Positions 8,203 to 16,027 of a stretch of DNA of 64,000 nucleotides are shown piece by piece. The position numbers and the translations under genes are program-made. The notes beneath the pieces are model-generated. The model was given only the letters and a program-made list of their open reading frames with translations. It searched no databases and was not told where the DNA came from. The stretch is from Rothia dentocariosa ATCC 17931. Lineage in GTDB: Bacteria; Actinomycetota; Actinomycetes; Actinomycetales; Micrococcaceae. The DNA lies in the NCBI RefSeq assembly GCF_000164695.2, contig NC_014643.1, positions 1,240,001-1,304,000 of the forward strand, given 5' to 3'. Numbering within the stretch: position 1 is the first letter of the stretch; each line of letters begins with the position of its first letter.

Positions 8203-9630
8203 ATGGCTGAGCAGAAGAAGCGCATCGCAGTTAACGCATTCGACATGACCTGTGTGGGTCACCAGAGCTTCGACCTCTGGCGCCACCCCCGCTCCCGGGC
8301 TACCGAGTACAACACCATCAAATACTGGACTGACCTAGCACAGATCCTTGAGAAGGGCTTCTTTGACGGCGTATTCTTAGCCGATGTTGTAGGCATCTAC
8401 GATATTTACAAGAACTCCGCCGCACCCGCTATTGAAGGCGGTGCGCAGGTGCCCGTGAACGATCCGTTTATGCAGATCTCCGCAATGGCCGCCGTGACCG
8501 AGCACCTAGGCTTTGGCGTGACCTCAGCCGTCACCTACGAGCAGCCTTACACGCTCGCACGCAAGTACGCTTCTCTCGACCACCTCACTAACGGGCGTGT
8601 GGGCTTTAACGTGGTGACCTCATACCTGCCTTCTGCTGCCGAATGTCAGGGCCTCGAAACCCAGATTGAGCATGATACCCGATACGAACTCGCCGAAGAG
8701 TTCTTGGATGTCTGCTACAAACTCTGGGAAGGCTCCTGGGAAGACGGCGCCGTTGTCAAAGACCGAGAGAAAGGCATCTACGCCGACCCCGCCAAGGTGC
8801 ACCCGATTCAGCACAAGGGCAAGTACTTCAGCGTGCCTGGCGCGGGTCTGACCGAACCCAGCCCCCAGCGTACCCCCGTGATTTTCCAGGCGGGCGCATC
8901 CAGCCGCGGGCAGAAGTTCTCGGGCAAGCACGCAGAGGTTGTGTTTATCGGTGCGCTGCGCCCCGATCTGACCCGCATTATTACCGACCGCATTCGTGAC
9001 CGCGCCGAAGAGAACGGCCGCGGCCGCGACGAAATCAAGGTTTTCGCGATGCTCTCCATCATTGTGGACGAAACCGAAGAGAAGGCGAAGGCAAAGTACG
9101 AAGAGTACCGCAAGTACGTGAACCTGGAATCTTCGCAGGCCATTATCGGTGGCTGGTCCGGTGTGGATCTTTCCCAGTTCGACGAAGACGAGGTACTCAA
9201 CTATGTGAAGACCGAGTCGATTCAGTCCTTCCTCACCCCCTTCACCCTGCAGGCCAAGGATAAGCAGTGGACGCGTAAGGATATTGCCGAGCACTGCACT
9301 ATTGGCGGTATGGGCGAGGTTATTGTGGGCGACCCGCAGCAGGTGGCCGACGAGCTCGAACGCTGGATTGATGAAGGCGGACTGGACGGTATTAACCTGG
9401 CATACCACGTTTCGCCCGGCTCATTCGAGGACTTCATCGAGTTCGTGGTTCCTGAGCTGCAAAAGCGTGGGCGCTACCGCACCTCCTATGAGGGTGAGAC
9501 CCTGCGCGAAAGCCTGTTCGGCAAGGGCCAGACTAAGGTCGCAGACTCCCACCCGGCCGCGAGGTACCGCGGTGCCTACGTGGGTAAGCCCTCCACGGCA
9601 GACACCCCGGCACGCGCTATCGCGAACTAA
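8203..9630 (+). CDS. FMN-dependent monooxygenase, NtaA/SnaA/DszA family
   Basis: This is a 475-residue flavin-dependent (bacterial luciferase-like) monooxygenase. Family marks include the start KKRIAVNAFDMTCVGHQSFDLWRHP cut into short blocks, the LTNGRVGFNVVTS segment, VIFQAGASSRGQKFSGKHAEVVFIG and the late IVGDPQQVADELERW. Members use FMNH2 from a separate reductase to cleave C-S or C-N bonds (nitrilotriacetate, dibenzothiophene sulfone, dimethyl sulfide). Placement behind an SAM-IV riboswitch and opposite an ssuABC-type importer argues for release of sulfite or sulfide from an imported organosulfur compound. No flavin reductase gene is present in the window. GAAAGGAACG before ATG at 8203 decides the start. 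Confidence 0.85.
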   Translation: MAEQKKRIAVNAFDMTCVGHQSFDLWRHPRSRATEYNTIKYWTDLAQILEKGFFDGVFLADVVGIYDIYKNSAAPAIEGGAQVPVNDPFMQISAMAAVTEHLGFGVTSAVTYEQPYTLARKYASLDHLTNGRVGFNVVTSYLPSAAECQGLETQIEHDTRYELAEEFLDVCYKLWEGSWEDGAVVKDREKGIYADPAKVHPIQHKGKYFSVPGAGLTEPSPQRTPVIFQAGASSRGQKFSGKHAEVVFIGALRPDLTRIITDRIRDRAEENGRGRDEIKVFAMLSIIVDETEEKAKAKYEEYRKYVNLESSQAIIGGWSGVDLSQFDEDEVLNYVKTESIQSFLTPFTLQAKDKQWTRKDIAEHCTIGGMGEVIVGDPQQVADELERWIDEGGLDGINLAYHVSPGSFEDFIEFVVPELQKRGRYRTSYEGETLRESLFGKGQTKVADSHPAARYRGAYVGKPSTADTPARAIAN

Positions 9631-9676
9631 CCAACTCTGCCTCAGAGTTTCCTCCGCAATATATTGAAAACAGTGC

Positions 9677-9721
9677 AGAACCCGCCCCTCTCCGGTTTGA
9701 CCGCCGGGATGGGCGGGTTCT
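9677..9721 (+). terminator. Terminator after the monooxygenase gene
   Basis: A hairpin has arms AGAACCCGCCC and GGGCGGGTTCT, 47 bases after the stop. It is followed by few T residues on either strand, so termination strength is uncertain. Confidence 0.6.
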
Positions 9722-9759
9722 CGCATGCCCGAACCTGGTAGCCCTTTAGAATGGGGTGC

Positions 9760-10197
9760 ATGAGCGAAACAACCCTGTATGATCCTCAAACCCGCTGCCC
9801 CTGCACAAGCGGCGAGGTATACGGTGCCTGCTGCGGGCGGTACCTGGGCGAATTTGCCGCATCCGGAACCCTGAACGCGCCCACGCCGCTGGCTCTGATG
9901 CGCTCGCGGTTCACCGCCTTCGCCCTGCACGATGCTCCCTACCTGCTGGCAAGCTGGCACCCGCATACGCGCCCCACCGAGTTAACGCTGGACGAAACGC
10001 TGCGCTGGTACCGGCTGGATATCCTGGGCTCTTCGGGCGGTCCCTTCGATGCGGCGGGCACGGTCGAGTTCGCGGCGTACTACCGCTCAGTTCCCGGCAC
10101 GCCCGCCGAAGAACGGGTGAAAGGCACCATGCACGAAAAATCCCGCTTCGAGAAAGTAAACGGCACCTGGTACTACCTGGACGGTGAGGTCAGCTAA
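9760..10197 (+). CDS. YchJ-like SEC-C motif protein
   Basis: This roughly 145-residue protein of the YchJ/UPF0225 family has an N-terminal metal-binding SEC-C-like motif, CPCTSGEVYGACCGRY, which presumably binds zinc. An NTF2-like region follows (ALMRSRFTAFALHDAPYLLASWHP, here in parts), ending with WYYLDGEV. Two in-frame ATGs exist at 9751 and 9760. The second is chosen because GGGGTG sits close upstream and homology starts with SETTLYD. The function is not established for the family. It stands alone between the monooxygenase terminator and the next gene. Confidence 0.78.
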   Translation: MSETTLYDPQTRCPCTSGEVYGACCGRYLGEFAASGTLNAPTPLALMRSRFTAFALHDAPYLLASWHPHTRPTELTLDETLRWYRLDILGSSGGPFDAAGTVEFAAYYRSVPGTPAEERVKGTMHEKSRFEKVNGTWYYLDGEVS

Positions 10198-10241
10198 GTT
10201 CCTCCCGATCGGGTAGCATGGCAGAAATATTCCTCTTATGG

Positions 10242-10256
10242 TATGTTTTTGCCATG
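10242..10256 (+). promoter_or_regulatory. Leaderless-type start: -10 TATGTT directly before ATG
   Basis: TATGTTTTTGCC precedes ATG at 10254, and the paralog at 11009 has TATGTTTATGCC in the same position. A -10 element six bases from the start codon, with no ribosome binding site, suggests leaderless transcripts for both genes. Confidence 0.5.
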
Positions 10257-10895
10257 ATGTCGGTCGCGGAATATGCCCAGCACGCCGGGGTGAGCCCCCG
10301 AAGCGTGCGTGCACGCCTTGAACGAGGATCTTTGAGTGGACAAAAAATTGCCGGGCGGTGGATGGTTTCAGATAACCCGCACGAGCATCACTCCGCACAT
10401 GGGCGCAAAATCTCGATGTCATCCTTCAATCAACTTGCCGCCTATCTTGACGGTAACAGTGCATCCCTTACCCCCGATGCACGCCGCCGTGCCAAAGAAC
10501 GTGCACATAACCTCTCCGAACGTGGGGTAGAAGCTCTTAGGCAGTATGCAGTGCGTGCAGATGCGAAACTTCAATTCTATGCTGTGCCTTCTGTTGACCT
10601 GCATGACTTGATGGACGAACGAACATTAGCGCTTACGGGTGTCAGCCACGAATATTCGGAAATTTACGGGGCTACCGTAGAAGCATATGTGACTCCCCAC
10701 AATCTCGAATCCCTGAAATTTATCTACGCACTGCGTGAAGTTCCGGCACAGGATGCCAACGTTATTCTTCGCGCAGTCAAAGAGTTACCTAAGATTCGCC
10801 CCCTGCACGTTGCGGTCGATCTCCTAGTCTCTACAGACCCGAGAAGCGAGCGGGAAGCGGAACGCCTGGTGAAAGGACTCATAAGTCGTGCCTGA
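10254..10895 (+). CDS. Helix-turn-helix protein with AbiEi-like C-terminal region
   Basis: This 213-residue protein is of uncertain family. The first 40 residues form a MerR/excisionase-like DNA-binding helix-turn-helix (SVAEYAQHAGVSPRSVRARL followed by GRWMVS). The remainder (about 55-213) matches the next gene over its whole length. It ends with the pattern NVILRAVKELPKIRPLHVAVDLL followed by TDPRSEREAERLV (described here in two parts), which resembles the end of AbiEi-type antitoxins. No AbiEii-like nucleotidyltransferase toxin is adjacent. The start at 10254 is inferred by comparison with the paralog and from the close -10. A transcription factor or orphan antitoxin role is an inference. 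Confidence 0.6.
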   Translation: MMSVAEYAQHAGVSPRSVRARLERGSLSGQKIAGRWMVSDNPHEHHSAHGRKISMSSFNQLAAYLDGNSASLTPDARRRAKERAHNLSERGVEALRQYAVRADAKLQFYAVPSVDLHDLMDERTLALTGVSHEYSEIYGATVEAYVTPHNLESLKFIYALREVPAQDANVILRAVKELPKIRPLHVAVDLLVSTDPRSEREAERLVKGLISRA

Positions 10896-10996
10896 TCAGA
10901 AAACGGTGAAAATCCCAGCCCAGGGCGCAGAGCTTGAATCCTGACTACATTGTGAGCTTCCTTGATGAAAGTCTCAAAAACTAGTCCTGCGTTTGC

Positions 10997-11008
10997 TATG
11001 TTTATGCC
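10997..11008 (+). promoter_or_regulatory. Leaderless-type start of the second paralog
   Basis: TATGTTTATGCC abuts ATG at 11009 exactly as in the paralog at 10254. No purine-rich ribosome binding site is present within 15 bases. Confidence 0.5.
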
Positions 11009-11530
11009 ATGAGTGACGTTATCTCGCAGGAATCTTTCGATGAGCTCGCCCTCTATTTCAACGGGGGAGGGCACCTGCTTACCCCGGATGCGCGCCGCAG
11101 CGCCGCCGAACGCGCCCGCATCCTCTGCGCTCACGGGCTCGATGCGCTCCGGCAGTACACGCACCGCACCGGGATGACTGCGCACTACTACGTGGCACCC
11201 TACGATACGAGCGACTTGCTGCGAACGGGTGCGGATGCGCTCGCGCTCACCGGGGTTCGGCACGAACTTTCGGGGATGAAAACCCCTCTAATAGACGCCT
11301 ACATTCTGCCCAGTGACCTCACAAAATTTGCCCCGAATTGGATCCTGGAACCTGCCCCACCCGAGCGGGCGAACGTGATTTTGCGCGAGGTTTTTACCCT
11401 TCCGCGCGTGCTGCGCCTGCACGTGGCGGCAGACCTGCTGCACGCATGCGATATTGGCGTGGTGGATGAGCGTGCACAAGAGAGGGCCGAGCGCATCATG
11501 AAAGAATTATGCCGCCCAAGCGACCGATAG
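11009..11530 (+). CDS. Paralog of the preceding protein without the helix-turn-helix
   Basis: This 173-residue protein aligns with residues from about 58 onward of the gene upstream. Shared blocks include SFDELALYFNGGGHLLTPDARR, RILCAHGLDALRQY, ALTGVRHELS, ANVILREVFTLPRVLRLHVAADLL and ERAERIMKELC. The N-terminal DNA-binding domain is absent. The DPR motif of AbiEi-like ends is replaced by CDIGVVDER. The two genes look like a duplication in which one copy lost (or the other gained) the DNA-binding domain. The function is unknown; the pair could form a complex. Confidence 0.6.
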   Translation: MSDVISQESFDELALYFNGGGHLLTPDARRSAAERARILCAHGLDALRQYTHRTGMTAHYYVAPYDTSDLLRTGADALALTGVRHELSGMKTPLIDAYILPSDLTKFAPNWILEPAPPERANVILREVFTLPRVLRLHVAADLLHACDIGVVDERAQERAERIMKELCRPSDR

Positions 11531-11752
11531 AATTCTTGGTTTAACCTGAGCCAGCCCGCGCCGTCTCTGAGCAAGAGGGCGGGGCTGGTTCGCATTCAAA
11601 CGCGTTGTCTGCGTGTATAGGTGCGTTGAATTGGGTCTACCTGAAAGTAAACCTATGCGAAGAATACCAGGAAAAACGGGTGAAATTGTATACCTGCAGC
11701 CGTGAAATTTCTGACGTTTTCGAGTGCATATCCACACCCCCCATAGGTGTAT

Positions 11753-11812
11753 AAAAGGCTCTTTTTGAATAAAGCGTAGTTTTCCGCCGCTTCTCTTCAA
11801 AAAGAGCCTTTT
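11753..11812. terminator. Bidirectional terminator, AAAAAGAGCC family
   Basis: The arms AAAAGGCTCTTTTTGAA and TTCAAAAAGAGCCTTTT flank a short AAAGCG...CGCTT inner stem. It lies between convergent genes and can end both transcripts. Similar elements are at 13525, 28077 and 36481. Confidence 0.85.
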
Positions 11813-11846
11813 TACACCCGATATACACCCGGGATTTCAGCCAACG

Positions 11847-13316
11847 CTAGTGCGTGAGACCGTTGATAATACCCATGCCGAAGTAGATAACGAACACCGC
11901 CGAAACTACGTACATGAGCCAGTGCACCTCGCGCCCGCGACCCTGAACCAGGCGGATAAAGGCGTAGGAGACGAACCCTGCACCAATACCGTTAGCGATC
12001 GAGTACGACAGCGGCATGAAAATAATGGTCATGAACGCCGGGATGCCTAGACCCCAGTCTTGCCAGTCGATATGCACGGCCTGGCGCACCATCAGGAACC
12101 CAACAACTACCAGAGCGGGGGCGACGGCCTCAAAGGGAACGATCGTCACCAGCGGCGAGGCGATAATCGCCACCAGGAACAGCACACCGGTTACGATATT
12201 TGCTAGACCTGTGCGGGCACCCTCACCAATACCGGTTGCCGACTCCACAAAAATCTGGTTTGCAGAGCCGGATGCGCCGCCACCGACCACGGAACCGACC
12301 GCATCCACGAGCAGCACCTCGTTAATGTTCTCGACCTTGCCGTCCTTATCGATGGTGCCCGCTTCGGTTGCTAAGCCTACCGAAACGCCCATGGCGTCAA
12401 AGAAGACCGAGAGCAGAATAGCGAACACCAGCAGGGATGCGCCCAGCACGCCGATAGCGCCGAACGCACCGAATCGTGCAGACCCGATAAGCGAGAAATC
12501 GGGGGCTGAGAAGGAAAAATTATTGAGCGCGGGAACGTTGAGCGACCAGCCGGTCGGGTTTCCCTTGCCGCTGCCTATATGGAAAACAGCCTCTAGGATG
12601 ATAGACAGCGCGGTAGAAGCCACCACGCCAATGAGGATAGCGCCGCGCACATTGCGAATAAACAGGGCGATTGTGAGGAAAAGACCGAAAATAAACACGA
12701 GAGTAGGCCAGCCAAGTAGGTGACCACCCACGCCGAACGAGACGGGAACGGTGGTTCCTGCGGCATCCGGCATGCGGCGGATAATCCCGGAATCAACCAG
12801 TCCGATAAAGGCAATAAAGAAGCCGATTCCCGCCACGATCGCGGTTTTGAGGCTCTCGGGGACCGCCTCGAATACGGCGGTGCGGAAGCCGGTGAGCACC
12901 AGCACGGTCATAATAAGACCGGCGATAATCACCAAGCCCATAATATCTGCCCACGTCAGCCCGGGGGTGGTTGCGATCGTGGACGCCAGCAGCGCGTTGA
13001 CGCCCAGTCCCGCCGCCATCGCGAAAGGCTGTTTAGCAATAACACCCATGAGGATAGTCATCACGCCGGCGACGAGCGCGGTAACTGCGGCGACCTGCGG
13101 CACGCCAAGGGTATTTCCCGCCGAGTCTGCGCCGGTGCCGATCACCAGGGGGTTGAGGACGACGATGTAACTCATAGCGAAGAACGCGGCGAGACCGCCA
13201 CGAATCTCGGCTGAAATAGATGAGCCTCGTTCAGTGATTTTGAAGTAACGGTCCAGTGCGCCGCCCGATGCGTTGGGCTTGTGTGCCTGGGGAGCCGCGG
13301 TGTTCTCAGAAGACAT
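11847..13316 (-). CDS. NCS2 purine permease (AzgA/PbuG type), copy 1
   Basis: This 489-residue membrane transporter of the NCS2 family, AzgA-like branch, predicts a proton symporter for adenine, guanine or hypoxanthine. It begins MSSENTAAP. Family segments include FFAMSYIVVLNPLV, AAGLGVNALLASTIATTPGL, the ESLKTAIVAGIGFFIAFIGL helix and the TAFVESATGIGEGARTGL-like motif (here IFVESATGIGEGARTGL), and there are about 12-14 membrane segments. The start at 13316 is chosen over an in-frame extension because the downstream paralog has the same N-terminus and leader. It is a tandem duplicate of the gene at 13600-15063. Confidence 0.88.
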   Translation of the reverse strand: MSSENTAAPQAHKPNASGGALDRYFKITERGSSISAEIRGGLAAFFAMSYIVVLNPLVIGTGADSAGNTLGVPQVAAVTALVAGVMTILMGVIAKQPFAMAAGLGVNALLASTIATTPGLTWADIMGLVIIAGLIMTVLVLTGFRTAVFEAVPESLKTAIVAGIGFFIAFIGLVDSGIIRRMPDAAGTTVPVSFGVGGHLLGWPTLVFIFGLFLTIALFIRNVRGAILIGVVASTALSIILEAVFHIGSGKGNPTGWSLNVPALNNFSFSAPDFSLIGSARFGAFGAIGVLGASLLVFAILLSVFFDAMGVSVGLATEAGTIDKDGKVENINEVLLVDAVGSVVGGGASGSANQIFVESATGIGEGARTGLANIVTGVLFLVAIIASPLVTIVPFEAVAPALVVVGFLMVRQAVHIDWQDWGLGIPAFMTIIFMPLSYSIANGIGAGFVSYAFIRLVQGRGREVHWLMYVVSAVFVIYFGMGIINGLTH

Positions 13317-13428
13317 TCGTGAAAATCCGTAGATACTCTCGTAGGATGCGCGCGCGGGTTTGCGCCGCAATAAGAAAAGCGTCCAACCCTTATGGCGGGT
13401 GTGACGCTTTTGTTACCACATTATTCTA
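13317..13428 (-). promoter_or_regulatory. Promoter and structured leader of purine permease copy 1
   Basis: On the minus strand a -10 TAGAAT (13428-13423) is followed after a few bases by GTAACAAAAGCGTC, a hairpin with arms AAAAGCGTC and GACGCTTTT, and the constant segment CTACGAGAGTATCTACGG before the start codon. The same order occurs upstream of copy 2. This suggests a shared post-transcriptional or transcriptional control. It does not resemble a known purine riboswitch. Confidence 0.55.
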
Positions 13429-13524
13429 TGACGTTTAACCCTCAATGCGCTACTGACAGGAAATTCCCAGGTCTTTAGCGGGTGTGGGGACGTATATCCG
13501 CCTTAAGGGGTAAAAGTGGGTGAT

Positions 13525-13573
13525 AAAAAGAGCCTTGATCGTGACTGAAGTTTTCACGATCAAGGCTCTTTTT
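13525..13573. terminator. Terminator, AAAAAGAGCC family
   Basis: The arms AAAAAGAGCCTTGATCGTGA and TCACGATCAAGGCTCTTTTT form a near-perfect long stem. It ends the copy 2 permease transcript on the minus strand. Confidence 0.9.
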
Positions 13574-13599
13574 ACGATGGGAGGGGGGAGAAAGATGCT

Positions 13600-15063
13600 C
13601 TAGCGCATCCACCCCTCAATCAGGCCCATTCCGAAATGCACCGCAAACACTGCCGAAACTACGTACATGAGCCAGTGCACCTCACGTCCGCGACCGGTCG
13701 CCACACGGATAACCGTGTACGAAATAAACCCGGCACCAATACCGTGCGCAATCGAATACGACAGCGGCATAATGACGATCGTCAAGAACGCCGAAATTCC
13801 CAGGGCAAGATCGTTCCAATCAACATTAACCGCCTGGCGCACCATCAGGAACCCGACGAACACCATTGCGGGGGCGACCGCCTCAAAGGGGACAATCGTC
13901 ACCAGGGGAGAGAGGAAAATAGCGCCCAGGAAGAGCACACCCGTCACCACATTTGCCAGACCTGTGCGGGCACCTGTGCCAATACCGGTTGCCGACTCCA
14001 CGAATACCTGGTTGGTTGAGGTTGAGGTGCCGCCACCGGCGACCGCGCCCAGCGCATCTACCAGAAGCAGACGGTCAATGTCTTCGATCTTGCCGTCTTC
14101 ATCGATAGAACCGGCTTCGACCGCCATACCCATGATAGAGCCCATCACATCGAAAAACGCCGAAATAAGGATGGTAAACACCAGCAAAATTGAGGCCATT
14201 GCACCCAAAGAACTGAAGGCACCGAAAAGATCTGCGGAGAACAGAAGCGAGAAATCAGGCAGACCAAAACCGCTGCCGTCCCAGGTGGGCACGTTAAGCG
14301 ACCAGCCAAGCGGGTTAGCCTGCACGCTGCCGGAGGGGGCGATCGCCTCCAGAATAAGCGAAAGCGCCGTGGATGCGAACATGCCATAGAGAATAGCACC
14401 GCGCACCTGACGAACATACAGAATAATGGTCAGGAACAACCCCACAATGAACACGAGAGTGGGCCAGCCAAGCAGATGCCCGTGAACACCGAACACAACA
14501 GGGGTTGAGCCGGTCTCTGCACGGCGAATAATTCCGGCGTTCACCAGCCCAACAAAGGCGATAAAGAGCCCGATACCCACCACGATCGCGGTTTTCAGGC
14601 TCTCGGGCACGGCATCGAAAACGGCGGTGCGGAAACCGGTCAGCACGAGGGCGGTCATGAGCACACCCGCCCACACGACCAACCCCATAATCTGCGGCCA
14701 GGTGAGGTTAGGAGTCGTGGCTATCGTAGTCGCCAACAGTGCGTTCACACCCAGCCCCGCCGCCATCGCGAAGGGATGTTTGGCGTAAACGCCCAGAAGA
14801 ATGGTCATCACGCCTGCAACAAGCGCGGTCATGGCGGCAACTTGCGGCACGCCGAGGGAACGTCCGGACGAATCGGGCGTGAGGCCGAGAATAAGCGGGT
14901 TGAGCACCACAATATAACTCATGGCGAAGAAGGTCGCTAAACCGCCGCGAATTTCGGTGCTGATAGTTGAGCCACGCTCGGTAATGTTGAAGTAACGGTC
15001 CAGTGCGCCGCCCGAACTGCTGGGTTTAGGCGTCTGGGGAGCCGCGGTGTTCTCAGAAGACAT
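13600..15063 (-). CDS. NCS2 purine permease (AzgA/PbuG type), copy 2
   Basis: This 487-residue paralog of the adjacent permease begins MSSENTAAPQ and has the same family segments (FFAMSYIVVLNPLI, AAGLGVNALLATTIATTPNL, QVFVESATGIGTGARTGL). Divergence is largest in the middle (the loop SVQANPLGWSLNVPTWDGSG and neighbouring helices), which may alter the preferred purine. It has its own promoter and its own terminator, so the copies are separate transcription units rather than an operon. The start is fixed by the constant leader shared with copy 1. Confidence 0.88.
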   Translation of the reverse strand: MSSENTAAPQTPKPSSSGGALDRYFNITERGSTISTEIRGGLATFFAMSYIVVLNPLILGLTPDSSGRSLGVPQVAAMTALVAGVMTILLGVYAKHPFAMAAGLGVNALLATTIATTPNLTWPQIMGLVVWAGVLMTALVLTGFRTAVFDAVPESLKTAIVVGIGLFIAFVGLVNAGIIRRAETGSTPVVFGVHGHLLGWPTLVFIVGLFLTIILYVRQVRGAILYGMFASTALSLILEAIAPSGSVQANPLGWSLNVPTWDGSGFGLPDFSLLFSADLFGAFSSLGAMASILLVFTILISAFFDVMGSIMGMAVEAGSIDEDGKIEDIDRLLLVDALGAVAGGGTSTSTNQVFVESATGIGTGARTGLANVVTGVLFLGAIFLSPLVTIVPFEAVAPAMVFVGFLMVRQAVNVDWNDLALGISAFLTIVIMPLSYSIAHGIGAGFISYTVIRVATGRGREVHWLMYVVSAVFAVHFGMGLIEGWMR

Positions 15064-15172
15064 TCGTGAAAATCCGTAGATACTCTCGTAGGGCGCGCAT
15101 CCGCCGGTTGGGAATGCGCATAAGAAAAGCGCCAGCCGTGGGGCGTGACGCTCTTGTTACTACAACATTCTA
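15064..15172 (-). promoter_or_regulatory. Promoter and structured leader of purine permease copy 2
   Basis: A minus-strand -10 TAGAAT (15172-15167) is followed by GTAACAAGAGCGTC, a hairpin (AGCGTCACGCC with GGCGCTTTT) and the same CTACGAGAGTATCTACGG segment as copy 1. The hairpin is kept although its loop sequence differs, which favours a structural role. Confidence 0.55.
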
Positions 15173-15302
15173 GGGGGAATAACCCGTAAAAGGCTACTTC
15201 TTTGCGTCTGCGAATGATGGTCGCTTTTAGGCGATCAGTTTTCCGCGAGGGTACCACCCGCGCTGTAGGCGAAACCCCATCGGCACACGCTCGCAACACT
15301 GC

Positions 15303-15321
15303 TAAGATAAGGGTTACCTAA
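15303..15321 (+). promoter_or_regulatory. Putative iron box (DtxR/IdeR-type operator)
   Basis: TAAGATAAGGGTTACCTAA matches 14 of 19 positions of the classical DtxR box TTAGGTTAGGCTAACCTAA. It lies 65-83 bases upstream of the DUF2218 gene. Regulation by iron is an inference. Confidence 0.5.
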
Positions 15322-15385
15322 GGATGATATGTGCCGCCTGGGAATTGGCGCTGGGCGCGCATCCTGAAGCATGAAGAAGGTTGTT

Positions 15386-15721
15386 ATGAGTGAGTATCCA
15401 GCCGCAGAATCTCTGCCCGTTCGTCAGCGTTCCACAGTCAGTACCGACCGCCCGGCGCGCTATATTAAACAGCTTGGCTCACATATGGGCCGCAAAATTA
15501 GCACCGAGGAAATTCCTGGCGGATTGCGCTTAATCTTTAATCGCGACGGTATCTTTCGCGGGTATGGCGACCTGGTGGCCGATGATGCGAACCATGCGCT
15601 CATCATGGAGGTTCGTGCCGAAGACGACGAGAAAGCACAGAACCTTGCAGGCGTGCTGGAACGTCACCTTGTACGTTTTGGTGAGCGCGAAGAATTAGTC
15701 GTGGAGTTTCACGCAGTCTAA
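15386..15721 (+). CDS. DUF2218 domain protein
   Basis: This 111-residue cytoplasmic protein of the DUF2218 family is recognisable from TDRPARYIKQLGSHMGRKI, FNRDGIFRGYGD, DDANHALIMEVRAEDDEKA and the end LERHLVRFGEREELVVEF. The biochemical role of the family is not established; relatives often sit near siderophore genes in actinobacteria. I choose the ATG at 15386 because AGAAGG lies eight bases upstream; an in-frame ATG at 15371 is possible. An iron-box-like site precedes it. Confidence 0.72.
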   Translation: MSEYPAAESLPVRQRSTVSTDRPARYIKQLGSHMGRKISTEEIPGGLRLIFNRDGIFRGYGDLVADDANHALIMEVRAEDDEKAQNLAGVLERHLVRFGEREELVVEFHAV

Positions 15722-15736
15722 CCCCTATATTCATTC

Positions 15737-15808
15737 CGCGAGCAGGTAGGATTTCGCCGAAAAGGTAGGATTTTCCTACCTGTTCGTGCCAAAAGCCACC
15801 TGCTCGCG
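15737..15808. repeat. Dispersed 72 bp palindromic repeat, copy B
   Basis: It has the same plan as 21-92: CGCGAGCAGGTAGGATTT, then the AGGTAGGA/TCCTACCT hairpin, then CACCTGCTCGCG. A few substitutions occur in the spacers. It starts 15 bases after the DUF2218 stop. Confidence 0.85.
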
Positions 15809-15812
15809 GGCT

Positions 15813-15849
15813 AATAAAACTCACCGAGACTGTATCGGTGGGTTTTATT
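15813..15849. terminator. Terminator downstream of repeat copy B
   Basis: The arms AATAAAACTCACCGA and TCGGTGGGTTTTATT form a stem with T-rich 3' ends on both strands. It probably ends the DUF2218 transcript. Confidence 0.8.
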
Positions 15850-16027
15850 GCGTTTTATGACGGAAAAATATTTTGAGAAACTTTACCTTGCAAATATGCA
15901 GGTCAGGAGAAAATAACTATTAGGGTTTTTGTGGCTTTATGTGGTGTTCTATAGACTTTCGGGTTGCGCTCCCATACAGTAGACGGCGGACAACACACTC
16001 TATAACGCGCAAGCTATAGGAGACATC

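Noticed and set aside
10254..11530. Complete AbiE toxin-antitoxin system
   Set aside because: Neither gene shows nucleotidyltransferase motifs, so no AbiEii-like toxin is present.
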